NCBI RefSeq assembly: GCF_900105945.1
Contig: NZ_FNSO01000004.1
Span: forward strand, 5,890,001 to 5,954,000
Length of the DNA stretch: 64,000 nt
Reading direction: 5' to 3'
Source of the DNA: Amycolatopsis tolypomycina
GTDB taxonomy: Bacteria > Actinomycetota > Actinomycetes > Mycobacteriales > Pseudonocardiaceae
Of the stretch, positions 18,470 through 26,613 are shown piece by piece. The translations under genes were made by a program, and so were the position numbers. The first letter of the stretch is position 1, and each line of letters starts with the position of its first letter. The notes below the pieces were generated by a model that searched no databases, was not told where the DNA came from, and saw nothing but the letters and a program-made list of their open reading frames with translations.

Positions 18470-19317
18470 TTGCGGGCCCCCCGCAGGATCGAGTTGCCCG
18501 CGAACTCGGCGTCCGGGGACTCGCTGTCCAGCGCGAGCCGCCCGCTCTGGCCGTAGAACTCGACGGGGTTGCGCCACAGCACCCGGTCGACGTCGTCTTC
18601 GGTGAAGCCCGCGGCCAGCATGGCGTCGCCGGTGCGCCGGGTCTTGAGCGGGTCGCTCTTGCCCCAGTCGGCGGCGGAGTTCACCAGCACGCGCTCGGTG
18701 CCGTACTCCCGCAGGATCGCGACCATCCGGTCCTCGTCCATCTTCGTGTCCGGGTAGATCGAGAAGCCCAGCCAGCAGCCGGACTCCTTGGCCGTCCGCA
18801 CGGTGACCTCGTTGAGGTGGTCGAGCACCACGCGCCCGGGCGCGATCCCCGACTCGCGGACGACGGCGATGCTCCGCTCGGTCCCGGCCGCCTTGTCCCG
18901 GTGCGGGGTGTGGACCAGCGCGGGCAGGTCGTGGGCGATCGCCAGCGCGAGCTGCGCGGCGAACGCCTTGTCCTCCGCTTCGGTCATCGAGTCGTAGCCG
19001 ATCTCGCCGACCGCGACCACGCCGTCCTTCTCCAGGTACCGCGGCAGCAGGTCGAGCACCGGGACGCACCGCGGGTCGTTGGCCTCCTTGGGGTTGAGCG
19101 CGATCGTGCAGTGGTGGGCGATGCCGAACTGGCTCGCGCGGAAGGGCTCCCAGCCGACGAGGGCGTCGAAGTAGTCGGTGAAGCTGCCGACGTTGGTGCG
19201 CGGCTGGCCCAGCCAGAACGCCGGCTCGACGAGCGCGCGGACCCCGGCGGCGTGCATGGCGGCGTAGTCGTCGGTGGTGCGGGAGCTCATGTGGATGTGG
19301 GGATCGAAGATGCGCAT
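18466..19317 (-). CDS. eboB: TatD-family metal-dependent hydrolase (EboB-like)
   Basis: The 283-residue protein starts MRIFDPHIHMSSRTTDDY (HxH metal motif) and continues with VAVGEIGYDSMTEAEDKAFAAQL (metal Glu), LPALVHTPHRDK, VVLDHLNEVTV and RVLVNSAADWGKSDPLKT. This order is that of TatD-type amidohydrolases, and EboB of ebo operons belongs to this family. It shares one base with the EboA-like gene's stop region and four with the EboE-like gene, so it lies within a tightly coupled operon. Substrate unknown. Confidence 0.82.
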   Translation of the reverse strand: MRIFDPHIHMSSRTTDDYAAMHAAGVRALVEPAFWLGQPRTNVGSFTDYFDALVGWEPFRASQFGIAHHCTIALNPKEANDPRCVPVLDLLPRYLEKDGVVAVGEIGYDSMTEAEDKAFAAQLALAIAHDLPALVHTPHRDKAAGTERSIAVVRESGIAPGRVVLDHLNEVTVRTAKESGCWLGFSIYPDTKMDEDRMVAILREYGTERVLVNSAADWGKSDPLKTRRTGDAMLAAGFTEDDVDRVLWRNPVEFYGQSGRLALDSESPDAEFAGNSILRGARK

Positions 19318-19838
19318 CAGCCGTCCTGTTCGTTCAGCAGGGTGCGGAGATCGGCGGGGACCTCGCGGCCCGCCGCGGTGCGTTCGGCGGCGAAGTCCCG
19401 CAGCATGCGGACCAGCTCTGCGTCGGTCCGGCGGTCCAGGCCGGCCACGGTTTCCAGGGGGATGCCCATGAAGACGCACTTGAGGACGCCGTGGCGGTAG
19501 GCGGGCCCGTCGAGGTGCGCGGCGGCGTATTCGCCCATCGCGGCGGCGACGAGCCGGGTGTCGTTGGTGCGCAGGGCGTCCGCGACCAGCTCGACCCCGG
19601 CGTCTCCGATGTCCACAACGGACAGTCCAAGCAGGACGGCCCGTTTCTCGGCCGCGTCGCCGTAGCGGTAGAGCCCGGGCAGTTCCGCGGCGGCGCCGGG
19701 TGCCGCCTTGAGCAGTTCCACCCGGGCCGCGTCCGCCGCCGTCCGGCCGACCCGGCGGCCGGCCGCGGGGAACACCGTGCGCAGCACCGTCGCGTCGGCG
19801 GCCACGTCGGACAGGGCCTTGTCCAGCCACGCGTTCAC
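19317..19838 (-). CDS. eboA: EboA-domain protein
   Basis: The 173-residue, mostly helical protein has features recognisable in EboA proteins: an N-terminal FPAAGRRVGRTAADAARVELL stretch, LYRYGDAAEKRAVLLGLSVVDIG and HGVLKCVFMGIPLETVAGLDRRTDAELVRMLRDFAAERTAAG. EboA has no known enzymatic activity. It is a marker of ebo operons. GTG at 19838 overlaps the next stop codon by four bases. No transmembrane segment is visible. Confidence 0.75.
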   Translation of the reverse strand: MNAWLDKALSDVAADATVLRTVFPAAGRRVGRTAADAARVELLKAAPGAAAELPGLYRYGDAAEKRAVLLGLSVVDIGDAGVELVADALRTNDTRLVAAAMGEYAAAHLDGPAYRHGVLKCVFMGIPLETVAGLDRRTDAELVRMLRDFAAERTAAGREVPADLRTLLNEQDG

Positions 19839-20656
19839 GCCGGCGCCGCCTTCCGCAGGAACTCCAGCGACTCGCGGGCGATCCGCGGGGCCGCGTGGCT
19901 GTCGCGCGGCAGCTCCACGGCCACGAGCCCGCGGTACGGCGCCAGCGCGGCCAGCACCGGCGGGAAGTCGATCTCGCCGCGGCCGAACTCCAGGTGCTCG
20001 TGCGTGCCGCGGCGCATGTCGTCGATCTGGACGTTCACCAGCCGCGGCAGGGCCCGGCGGACGCAGTCGGGCACGGACGCGGATTCGTTGCACCGGCAGT
20101 GCCCGATGTCCAGCGTCAGCCCGAAGCGCTCCGGGTCGCCGAGCCTTCGCGCCAGGGCGAAGTACCCGTCGAGGTCCTCGACCAGCATCCCGGGCTCCGG
20201 TTCGAAGCCGAGCACGACGTCGTGCTCGTCCGCCGCCTTCAGCACCTCGGCGCAGCCGTCGGCCAGCCGCGTCCAGGCCTTCTCGGGTTCGAGGTCTGCG
20301 GGTTTGTTGCCGCTCCAGAAGGACACCGCTTCGGCGTTGAGGTCCGCGGCGATCTCGACGGCTCGGGTCAGGAACTCGACGCGGCGCGCGCGGTCGGGGT
20401 CGAGGAACGTCGGCGCGTGCTTGCGCCAGGGGTCCAGCAGGAACCGCGCGCCGGTCTCGATCACCACGGCGAGGCCGAGGGCGTCCAGGTCGGCGGCGAC
20501 GTCGGCGACGCGGCGGGCGAGGTCCGGCCCGAACGGGTCGAGGTGCTGGTGGTCGAGGGTGAGCGCGACGCCGTCGTAGCCGAGTTCGGCCAGGACGCGC
20601 AGGGCGTCGCCGAGGCGGTGGTTGGCGAAGCCGTTGGTGCCGTACCCGAACCTCAT
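19835..20656 (-). CDS. Sugar phosphate isomerase/epimerase-type TIM-barrel protein
   Basis: The 273-residue protein has xylose-isomerase-like TIM barrel features: FGYGTNGFANHRLGDALRVLAELGYDGVALTL, VVIETGARFLLDP, AVSFWSGNKPADLE, VVLGFEPEPGMLVEDLDGYFAL with a metal Glu, FGLTLDIGHCRCNE and LVNVQIDDMRRGTHEHLEFGRGEIDF. The Glu-Asp-His-Glu metal set seems complete, so catalytic activity on a sugar or polyol is plausible. It lies between the EboA and EboC-like genes with four-base overlaps on both sides. Confidence 0.8.
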   Translation of the reverse strand: MRFGYGTNGFANHRLGDALRVLAELGYDGVALTLDHQHLDPFGPDLARRVADVAADLDALGLAVVIETGARFLLDPWRKHAPTFLDPDRARRVEFLTRAVEIAADLNAEAVSFWSGNKPADLEPEKAWTRLADGCAEVLKAADEHDVVLGFEPEPGMLVEDLDGYFALARRLGDPERFGLTLDIGHCRCNESASVPDCVRRALPRLVNVQIDDMRRGTHEHLEFGRGEIDFPPVLAALAPYRGLVAVELPRDSHAAPRIARESLEFLRKAAPA

Positions 20657-21480
20657 GTCGGCGACACCTTCCGGCCCAGCGCCCGCGCGAGCGGGAACGC
20701 GGCGGCCACCGCCAGCGCCGGGCGCCACGCGCCGGTCCGCGCGATCAACCCGGCCTGCAGCGGGATCATGCCGTGGATCCCGGCGCCCACCGCCCGCCGG
20801 ATCTTCGGCGCGACCGGGTCGCGGACGGCGTCGTACTGCGCCCCGCCGGTGGTCACCGCGTACGTCCCCAGCAGCGCCGGAGCCAGCTTGCCGCCACGAC
20901 CGGCCGCGACCCCGACGCCGGCCGTCGCGACCAGGGTGGCCGCCGGCAGCGCCGGGCTCGCGCCGGTCACTTCGGACCGGGAAAGCGCTGTCACGGCGTA
21001 GGTGTGCGCCCCGACCGTGAGGGCCGCGGGCAGGGCGGCCCGGGCTCCGCCCGCCCCGAGCAGGACGTCGAGGGTCCGGGCCGCGGCCATCGCGGCCGGG
21101 CCGAGCACGGTGTTCTTGAGCGCGAAGTCGTACGCCCACACGGTCGCGGCCAGCGGCACGGCGACCCGCAGGGCCCGCCGTCCCCCGGCGGCCGCGGCGA
21201 TGCCCAGCCCGCCCGCGGTCAGCCCGGCCGCGACGCCGAACGCCGCCGGCGGCGTGACCCGGCCCGACGGGATCGGCCGCTCCGGCCGCTCGACGGCGTC
21301 GAGGGCGCGGTCGGCGTAGTCGTTGAGGGCCATGCCCGCCCAGTAGAGGCAGACCGAAGCGCCGGTCAGGGCGAGGGTGCGGCGGCCGAACGGCCAGCCC
21401 GAGGCGGCGGCCCCGGCGACGGCGTCGCCGGGCACGGTCAGCGCGGCGGGCGCGCGGACGAGCTCGGCCAGCGCCTTCAC
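20653..21480 (-). CDS. eboC: UbiA-family prenyltransferase (EboC / SCO3242-like)
   Basis: The 275-residue membrane protein has about eight hydrophobic segments and the UbiA aspartate motif NDYADRALDAVERPERPIPSGR near residue 55. The second motif, QYDAVRDPVAPKIRRA, is short in Asp. This matches the SCO3242-type UbiA proteins found in ebo operons. UbiA enzymes attach a prenyl or polyprenyl group, or use prenyl phosphate as acceptor. Overlap with the inositol-phosphate synthase gene raises the idea that an inositol-derived molecule is the polar partner. That idea is inference only. Confidence 0.8.
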   Translation of the reverse strand: MKALAELVRAPAALTVPGDAVAGAAASGWPFGRRTLALTGASVCLYWAGMALNDYADRALDAVERPERPIPSGRVTPPAAFGVAAGLTAGGLGIAAAAGGRRALRVAVPLAATVWAYDFALKNTVLGPAAMAAARTLDVLLGAGGARAALPAALTVGAHTYAVTALSRSEVTGASPALPAATLVATAGVGVAAGRGGKLAPALLGTYAVTTGGAQYDAVRDPVAPKIRRAVGAGIHGMIPLQAGLIARTGAWRPALAVAAAFPLARALGRKVSPT

Positions 21481-22586
21481 CGGTGCGCCCACGCGCGCAG
21501 CGCCGCGTACTGCGAGGCCAGGTCGTGGGGCCCGGCGCCGACGGGGTCCTTGAAGAAGAAGCCGAAGTCGGCGACCGGGCCGGCCACGCCGTCGCGGCAC
21601 GCCTTGCCGGTGAGCCGGGCGAGGTCGAGCACCAGCGGCGCGGCCAGCGCGGAGTCGCAGCCCTGCCAGGTGAGCTGCAGCGTCATGCGCGTGCCGAGGA
21701 AGCCCGCGAACAGCACGTGGTCCCAGGCCGTCTTCCAGTCGCCGAGCGCCGGGACGTGGTCGATGTGCACCTCGCCGTCGACCGGGTGGCCCAGGTTCTG
21801 CTGCAGCACCTGCTGTTTGGACGCGTTCTTGCTGGCCGCGGGCCCGGGGTCGGCCAGCGTGGCGCCGTCGCCGCCGCCGAGCAGGTTGGTGCCCGACCAG
21901 GCCAGGACGTCCAGCCCGCGCTGGGCGAACATCGGCGCAAGCACCGACCGCAGCAGCGTTTCGCCGGTCTTGCCGTCGCGCCCGGCGTACGGCACCCCGG
22001 CGGTGCGGGCGAGTTCGTCGAGCGCGGGCAGGCGCGCCCCGGTGGACGGCGTGAAGTCGACAAAGCCACAACCCGCACGGAAGGCGGCGTAGGCGTACAG
22101 CGAGCTGGCGGGCAGGACGTCTTCATGACCTTCGAGGGCAGCCAGGGACGCGTGCGCGGTGTGCGGTGGACACGGCGGTTCGGTGGAGGCGACGTTGAGG
22201 ACGACGACGTGGTCCAGTCCCTTGCCGAATTCGGCCAGGTCGGCGATCACCTGGTCGATCGCCGCGCGGCCTCCGTCGGACGGCGCCGGCCGCAGCCGCG
22301 CCTCGGCCGCGTCCAGTTCGGCCGCGACCGCACCGGACAGCGCCGGCGGCAGCACCCCGGCCGCCACGAGCCGTTCGGCCCGCTTGACCAGCGGCGTGTC
22401 GACGACGTCGTGGCCGCCGAACACGAGCTCCCCCAGACCGGGCAGGTCAGCCCCGGCGAAGTCCGGCAGTTCGGTCACGCAGCCGGTGGTTTCCGCCAGC
22501 CCGGCCCGCAGGGCGGCGGCCCCGGCGATGGCGGTGGTGGCCACCGAGCCGCGCGCCCCGACCAGCCAGACACCGATCTTCCCCAT
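21477..22586 (-). CDS. Myo-inositol-1-phosphate synthase family protein
   Basis: The 369-residue protein opens with a Rossmann motif, KIGVWLVGARGSVATTAIAGAAALRAG, and has the central block AGVPYAGRDGKTGETLLRSVLAPMFAQRGL, then SWSGTNLLGGGDGATLADP (written in the family as NxLGNxDG), ASKNASKQQVLQQ and HIDHVPALGDWKTAWDH. These are signatures of inositol-3-phosphate synthases, which turn glucose 6-phosphate into inositol phosphate with bound NAD. It is the promoter-proximal gene of the ebo-like operon. Of two adjacent ATGs the second (22586) has proper spacing to GGAGG. Confidence 0.85.
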   Translation of the reverse strand: MGKIGVWLVGARGSVATTAIAGAAALRAGLAETTGCVTELPDFAGADLPGLGELVFGGHDVVDTPLVKRAERLVAAGVLPPALSGAVAAELDAAEARLRPAPSDGGRAAIDQVIADLAEFGKGLDHVVVLNVASTEPPCPPHTAHASLAALEGHEDVLPASSLYAYAAFRAGCGFVDFTPSTGARLPALDELARTAGVPYAGRDGKTGETLLRSVLAPMFAQRGLDVLAWSGTNLLGGGDGATLADPGPAASKNASKQQVLQQNLGHPVDGEVHIDHVPALGDWKTAWDHVLFAGFLGTRMTLQLTWQGCDSALAAPLVLDLARLTGKACRDGVAGPVADFGFFFKDPVGAGPHDLASQYAALRAWAHR

Positions 22587-22683
22587 CATTCCTCCAGTTC
22601 GCAGGTCAGCCCGCGCCGCCGCCCCCGGCGTCACGCAAGTCCGGACTCCGCTCGCCCGTGTGAGTCCCGAGCGCGCAGATGCC

Positions 22684-22716
22684 CACCCGATCTACATCGC
22701 CTTAACCGATCGGGTG
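22684..22716. terminator. Hairpin between MarR gene and ebo-like operon
   Basis: CACCCGAT and ATCGGGTG form an exact 8-bp stem with a 17-base loop. It lies in the 219-bp gap downstream of the minus-strand MarR gene and about 100 bases upstream of the operon's first gene. It may end the MarR transcript or act as an operator. No other gene is visible in 22590-22805. Confidence 0.4.
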
Positions 22717-22805
22717 TTTCTCTTCGCCCTTAAGGGCCATCATGCGCCACTCTGCGGCGGAACTGTGCTGTGCCGAAACTTTCACCGGTCCGGCATGCGC
22801 CGAGG

Positions 22806-23258
22806 TCAAGCTCCCGGAAAACTCAGCGCCCCCAGCGCTCCCACCAGCGGCGCCAGTTCCGGCAGCGACTCGGCCTCCGCGAGCGCCTCCGCCAGGGCCG
22901 CGTCGTGGGTCGGGCGCGCCGCCGTCAGCAGCGCCTGGCCCGCCGGCGTCACCTCCGTGTAGATGCCCCGGCGGTCGTCCGCGCAGAGGTAGCGGGCCAG
23001 CAACCCGCGGCCCTCCAGGCGGGTGACCAGGCGCGTCGTCGCGGACTGGCTCAGTACCACCGCGTTCGCCAGCTGGTTCATCCGGAGGTGGAAGCCGTCC
23101 TGGCGGGCCAGGACGTCGAGGACCGTGTACTCGCTCACCGACAGCTCGTGGTCGCGCTCGAGCGCTCGCTGCAGCCTGTCCTCGATGCGCGCGTGGAGCG
23201 CGGCCAGCGTGCGCCAGCCCTGCGCACGGGCTTCGACGGCGTCGTCGTCCAGTGACAC
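22806..23258 (-). CDS. MarR-family transcriptional regulator
   Basis: The 150-residue protein has the MarR winged helix: LSVSEYTVLDVLARQDGFHLRMNQLANAVVLSQSATTRLVTRLEGRGLLARYLCADDRRGIYTEVT (in order from about residue 40 to 105), including the DDRRG wing. A flanking helical dimerisation region is present on both sides. It is divergent from an MFS exporter gene with an inverted repeat between them, the usual layout for a MarR repressor controlling an efflux pump. GTG at 23258 follows GGAGAG. Confidence 0.88.
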   Translation of the reverse strand: MSLDDDAVEARAQGWRTLAALHARIEDRLQRALERDHELSVSEYTVLDVLARQDGFHLRMNQLANAVVLSQSATTRLVTRLEGRGLLARYLCADDRRGIYTEVTPAGQALLTAARPTHDAALAEALAEAESLPELAPLVGALGALSFPGA

Positions 23259-23324
23259 GGTTCACTCTCCCCGGGTTGCGCACCCGGCCCGGAAAGTCGC
23301 AAGCTTGTGCAATAACCGGCGTGT

Positions 23325-23351
23325 GCAACTATCTCGGACGCTTGTAGTTGC
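23325..23351. promoter_or_regulatory. Probable MarR operator in the divergent promoter region
   Basis: GCAACTA and TAGTTGC are exact 7-bp arms with a 13-base spacer, midway between the MarR start (23258) and the MFS start (23389). A related TTGTGCA/TGTGCAA pair lies just to the left (about 23304-23328). Confidence 0.6.
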
Positions 23352-23388
23352 GAACGCCCTCAGTCTACTCCCGGAAGAAGGAAACTCC

Positions 23389-24573
23389 ATGCCCGCCGCT
23401 CTGCTCGCGCTCGCGATCAGCGCTTTCGGGATCGGCACCACCGAGTTCGTGATCATGGGCCTGCTGCCCGAGGTCGCGGCCGGCTTCGGCGTCTCGATCC
23501 CGGCCGCAGGCCTGCTCATCTCCGGCTACGCGCTCGGCGTCGTCGTCGGCGCACCCCTGCTCACCGCGCTGGCCTCGCGGGTGCCGCGCAAGACCGTGCT
23601 GGTCGCCCTGATGGGCCTGTTCATCGCCGGCAACGTCCTCTCGGCGCTCGCCCCGAGCTACGGCCTGCTGATGACCGGCCGGATCGTCGCCGCGCTCAGC
23701 CACGGCGCGTTCTTCGGCGTCGGCTCGGTCGTCGCCGCGTCGCTGGTCGCCCCGGCCAAGCAGGCCGGTGCCATCGCGCTGATGTTCACCGGGCTGACCG
23801 TCGCGAACGTGCTCGGCGTGCCCGCCGGCACCGCGCTCGGCCAGGCCTTCGGCTGGCGCTCGACGTTCTGGGTGGTCAGCGCGCTCGGCGTGCTCGGTGC
23901 CATCGGCATCCTCGTGCTGGTGCCGCGCCAGGAAACGTCGCCCGGCGCGGGCCTGCGCCGGGAGCTCGCCGTGTTCCGCCGCCCGCAGGTGTGGCTCGCG
24001 CTGGTGATGACCGCGCTCGGCTTCGCCGGGGTGTTCGCGTCCTTCACCTACATCGCCCCGATGATGACCGAGGTCGCCGGCTTCTCGAGCGGCGCCGTCA
24101 CCTGGCTGCTCGTGCTCTTCGGCGCCGGCCTGTTCGCCGGCAACCTGCTCGGCGGCCGGGCCGCGGACCGCAAGCTCATGCCCAGCCTCTACGTCATCCT
24201 CGCGGCACTGGCGCTCGTGCTGGTGGCGTTCGTCTTCACCGCGCACGCCAAGGTGCCCGCGGCGATCACCATCGCGCTGTTCGGCGCGGCGGGTTTCGCC
24301 ACCGTGCCGCCGCTGCAGGCCCGGGTGCTGGCCAAGGCCGAAGGCGCCCCGGCGCTCGCGTCGGCGGCGAACATCGCCGCGTTCAACCTCGGCAACGCCG
24401 GTGGCGCGTGGCTCGGCGGCCAGGCCATCGACGCCGGCCTCGGCTACACCGCCCCCAACTGGATCGGCGCCGCGCTCGCCGCGGCCGGGCTCGCCGTCGC
24501 CCTCGGCTCCGGCCTGCTCGACCGCCGGCGCCCGGCTAGTTTCGAAGCCGGGGAACGGGTACTCGCCCGATGA
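23389..24573 (+). CDS. MFS transporter, drug:H+ antiporter DHA1 type (CmlA/AraJ-like)
   Basis: A 394-residue protein with twelve hydrophobic segments. The first is ALLALAISAFGIGTTEFVIMGLLPEVA, a hallmark of the chloramphenicol/arabinose efflux subgroup. Loop 2-3 has the SRVPRKTVL motif and segment 4 the GRIVAALSHGAFFGVGS stretch. It likely exports a small toxic compound using the proton gradient. The ATG follows GGAAGAAGGA. It is divergent from and probably repressed by the MarR protein. Its stop codon lies 23 bases before the reductase start, so the two are probably cotranscribed. Confidence 0.88.
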   Translation: MPAALLALAISAFGIGTTEFVIMGLLPEVAAGFGVSIPAAGLLISGYALGVVVGAPLLTALASRVPRKTVLVALMGLFIAGNVLSALAPSYGLLMTGRIVAALSHGAFFGVGSVVAASLVAPAKQAGAIALMFTGLTVANVLGVPAGTALGQAFGWRSTFWVVSALGVLGAIGILVLVPRQETSPGAGLRRELAVFRRPQVWLALVMTALGFAGVFASFTYIAPMMTEVAGFSSGAVTWLLVLFGAGLFAGNLLGGRAADRKLMPSLYVILAALALVLVAFVFTAHAKVPAAITIALFGAAGFATVPPLQARVLAKAEGAPALASAANIAAFNLGNAGGAWLGGQAIDAGLGYTAPNWIGAALAAAGLAVALGSGLLDRRRPASFEAGERVLAR

Positions 24574-24596
24574 ACCACCCACCGAAAGGACCCCTC

Positions 24597-25430
24597 GTGA
24601 CCAGCGTGCCCGACATCGAACTCAACAACGGCGTCCGGATGCCGCAGCTCGGCTACGGCGTGTTCCAGGTCCCGGACGACGAGACCGCCACCGCCGTCAA
24701 GGCCGCCCTCGACGCGGGCTACCGCAGCATCGACACCGCCGCCGTCTACGGCAACGAGAAGGGTGTCGGCCAGGCGATCGCCGAGTCCGGCATCGCCCGC
24801 GACGAGCTGTTCGTGACCACCAAGCTGTGGAACTCCGCCCAGGGCTACGACTCGACGCTCGAGGCGTTCGACGAGAGCATGGCCAAGCTCGGCCTGGAGC
24901 AGCTCGACCTGTACCTCATCCACTGGCCCACCCCCGCGCGCGACAAGTTCCTCGACACCTGGAAGGCGTTCGAGAAGCTCTACACCGACGGCCGCGTCCG
25001 CGCGATCGGCGTCTCCAACTTCCAGCCCGCGCACCTCGAGCGCCTGCTCGACAACGCCGAGATCGCCCCGGCGGTCAACCAGGTCGAGCTGCACCCGTAC
25101 CTGCAGCAGCGCGAGCTGCGCGAGTTCGACGCCAAGAACGGCATCGCCACCGAGGCGTGGAGCCCGCTCGCCAAGGGCGGCAGCCTGCTCGGCGACCCGG
25201 TGATCGCGGAGCTGGCGGTGAAGCACAGCCGCACGCCGGCGCAGATCGTGCTGCGCTGGCACCTGCAGCTGGACAACGTGGTGATCCCGAAGTCGGTCAC
25301 GCCGTCCCGGATCGAGGAGAACTTCGACCTGTTCGGGTTCACCCTCACGGAGGAGGAGATGGAGTCGCTGACCCCGCTCGACCGCGGCGAGCGCACCGGT
25401 CCGGACCCCGACCGCTTCAACGCCATTTGA
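24597..25430 (+). CDS. Aldo/keto reductase (2,5-diketo-gluconate reductase type)
   Basis: The protein of about 277 residues shows the full AKR barrel: LNNGVRMPQLGYGVFQVPD, DAGYRSIDTAAVYGNEKGVG (catalytic Asp and Tyr), LFVTTKLWNSAQGYDST (catalytic Lys), LDLYLIHWPTP (catalytic His), IGVSNFQPAHLERLL, PAVNQVELHPYLQQ and the NADPH-binding VIPKSVTPSRIEENFDLFGF. It reduces carbonyl compounds. GTG at 24597 is preferred because AAAGGA lies seven bases upstream; an ATG at 24570 overlapping the MFS stop is the alternative. Confidence 0.9.
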   Translation: MTSVPDIELNNGVRMPQLGYGVFQVPDDETATAVKAALDAGYRSIDTAAVYGNEKGVGQAIAESGIARDELFVTTKLWNSAQGYDSTLEAFDESMAKLGLEQLDLYLIHWPTPARDKFLDTWKAFEKLYTDGRVRAIGVSNFQPAHLERLLDNAEIAPAVNQVELHPYLQQRELREFDAKNGIATEAWSPLAKGGSLLGDPVIAELAVKHSRTPAQIVLRWHLQLDNVVIPKSVTPSRIEENFDLFGFTLTEEEMESLTPLDRGERTGPDPDRFNAI

Positions 25431-25453
25431 CCCCGGACACCCGCTCCTGAGCG

Positions 25454-25501
25454 CCCCAATGTGGCGTTGGTTGCGCTCAACGCACCGAACGCCACATTGG
25501 G
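25454..25501. repeat. Palindromic element, CCAATGTGGCG family (copy 2)
   Basis: CCCCAATGTGGCGTT and AACGCCACATTGGG face each other around a mutated centre, as in the element at 12852-12902. It lies just after the aldo/keto reductase stop and before a convergent gene, so it may terminate transcription. Confidence 0.75.
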
Positions 25502-25566
25502 TGCGTTGAATCAGCACTGCGGCGCGAAGCGCCTCCGTTGAGGGCGGTGGCGGGGGCATGGATGGA

Positions 25567-25618
25567 GCACCGAACGCCACATTGGGTGCATCCAACGCAC
25601 CGAACGCCACATTGGGGC
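25567..25618. repeat. Two direct half-copies of the CCAATGTGGCG element
   Basis: GCACCGAACGCCACATTGGG occurs twice in the same orientation (about 25567 and 25597) with TGCATCCAAC between. These are right half-elements lacking the left arm, suggesting rearrangement or partial duplication of the neighbouring element. They lie just downstream of the methyltransferase stop. Confidence 0.75.
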
Positions 25619-25633
25619 GCTTGGGGCCGGCCG

Positions 25634-26473
25634 TCACTGCTTGCGGGCGACTCCGCCCAGCGTGAGGAAGTTCAGTTCGCCCAGCGGGTGCAGCCGCGGG
25701 CCGTCCGGCCACCATTCGTGCAGGTAGACCAGCCCGGGCCGGAGCAGCTCGGTGCCTTCGAAGAACCCCGCGATCTGCTCGCGCGTGCGGTGGACGCTGC
25801 CCAGCCCGGTGCCCTGGAAGCTGGTCTCCAGCAGCCGGGCCAGTTCCTGGCGCGGGGAGTCCTCCTCCGGGTCGAAGTTGTGCGTGAGCAGCAGGAACGA
25901 CCCGGGCGCGAGCGCGTCGACGTACTCCGCGACGATCGACTTCGCGCGGTCGTAGTCGTCGATGTGGTGGATGATCGACGTGAGGATCAGCGCCACCGGC
26001 CGGGAAAAGTCGAGGTACTCCTTGACGACCTCGTCGGCGAGGGTTTCCGCCGGCCGCGTCAGGTCGGCGCCGGTGACGTGGGTCAGGTAGTTCTCTTCGA
26101 GCAGCGCCCGGCCGTGCACCTGCACCACCGGGTCGTTGTCGACGTACACGACCTGCGCGTCCGGGTTGTACCGCTGCGCCACCTCGTGGGTGTTTTCCGC
26201 GGTCGGCATGCCGGAACCGAGGTCGAGGAACTGGTCGACCCCGCGTTTGCCGGCGAGGAACCGCACCGCGCGCACCAGCCAGTCGCGGTGCTCCTTCGCC
26301 ATCGCCCGGGCGCCGGGCGCGATGGCCAGCAGCCGCCGCATCGCTTCCCGGTCGACCTCGTAGTGGTCGTGCCCGCCGAGGAGTGCGTCGGACAGCCGCG
26401 CCAGGCTCGCCTTGCTGAAATCGAGCGCGGCCGCACCGCCCTCGGTTCCGGACCGCAGGTCGCCAGGCGTCAT
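25634..26473 (-). CDS. SAM-dependent methyltransferase, DUF574 family
   Basis: The product of about 279 residues matches the actinomycete DUF574 pattern: ASLARLSDALLGGHDHYEVDREAMRRLL, WLVRAVRFLAGKRGVDQFLDLGSGMPTAENTHEVAQ (SAM-binding DLGSG), VVYVDNDPVV, VALILTSIIHHIDD and a C-terminal LLRPGLVYLHEWWPDG. The target is not known for this family, which is highly expanded in Streptomyces and relatives. ATG at 26473 follows GGGAGA; an in-frame GTG at 26488 is possible. It is monocistronic. Confidence 0.88.
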   Translation of the reverse strand: MTPGDLRSGTEGGAAALDFSKASLARLSDALLGGHDHYEVDREAMRRLLAIAPGARAMAKEHRDWLVRAVRFLAGKRGVDQFLDLGSGMPTAENTHEVAQRYNPDAQVVYVDNDPVVQVHGRALLEENYLTHVTGADLTRPAETLADEVVKEYLDFSRPVALILTSIIHHIDDYDRAKSIVAEYVDALAPGSFLLLTHNFDPEEDSPRQELARLLETSFQGTGLGSVHRTREQIAGFFEGTELLRPGLVYLHEWWPDGPRLHPLGELNFLTLGGVARKQ

Positions 26474-26613
26474 CGGCTGTTCTCCCACTCTGCGCGTGGC
26501 GACGACGCCCCTGCCCGGGCTCGTTCACCGTGTCCGGCGACGGACAGTGCTCAGATTACGACATGGAGTTCACCAAGTGAACCAGGCACAAGGGCCCTGC
26601 CTGCCAGGGAGAA

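Noticed and set aside
22742..23255. Plus-strand frames opposite the MarR gene
   Set aside because: No recognisable features and they cover a clear MarR winged helix on the other strand.
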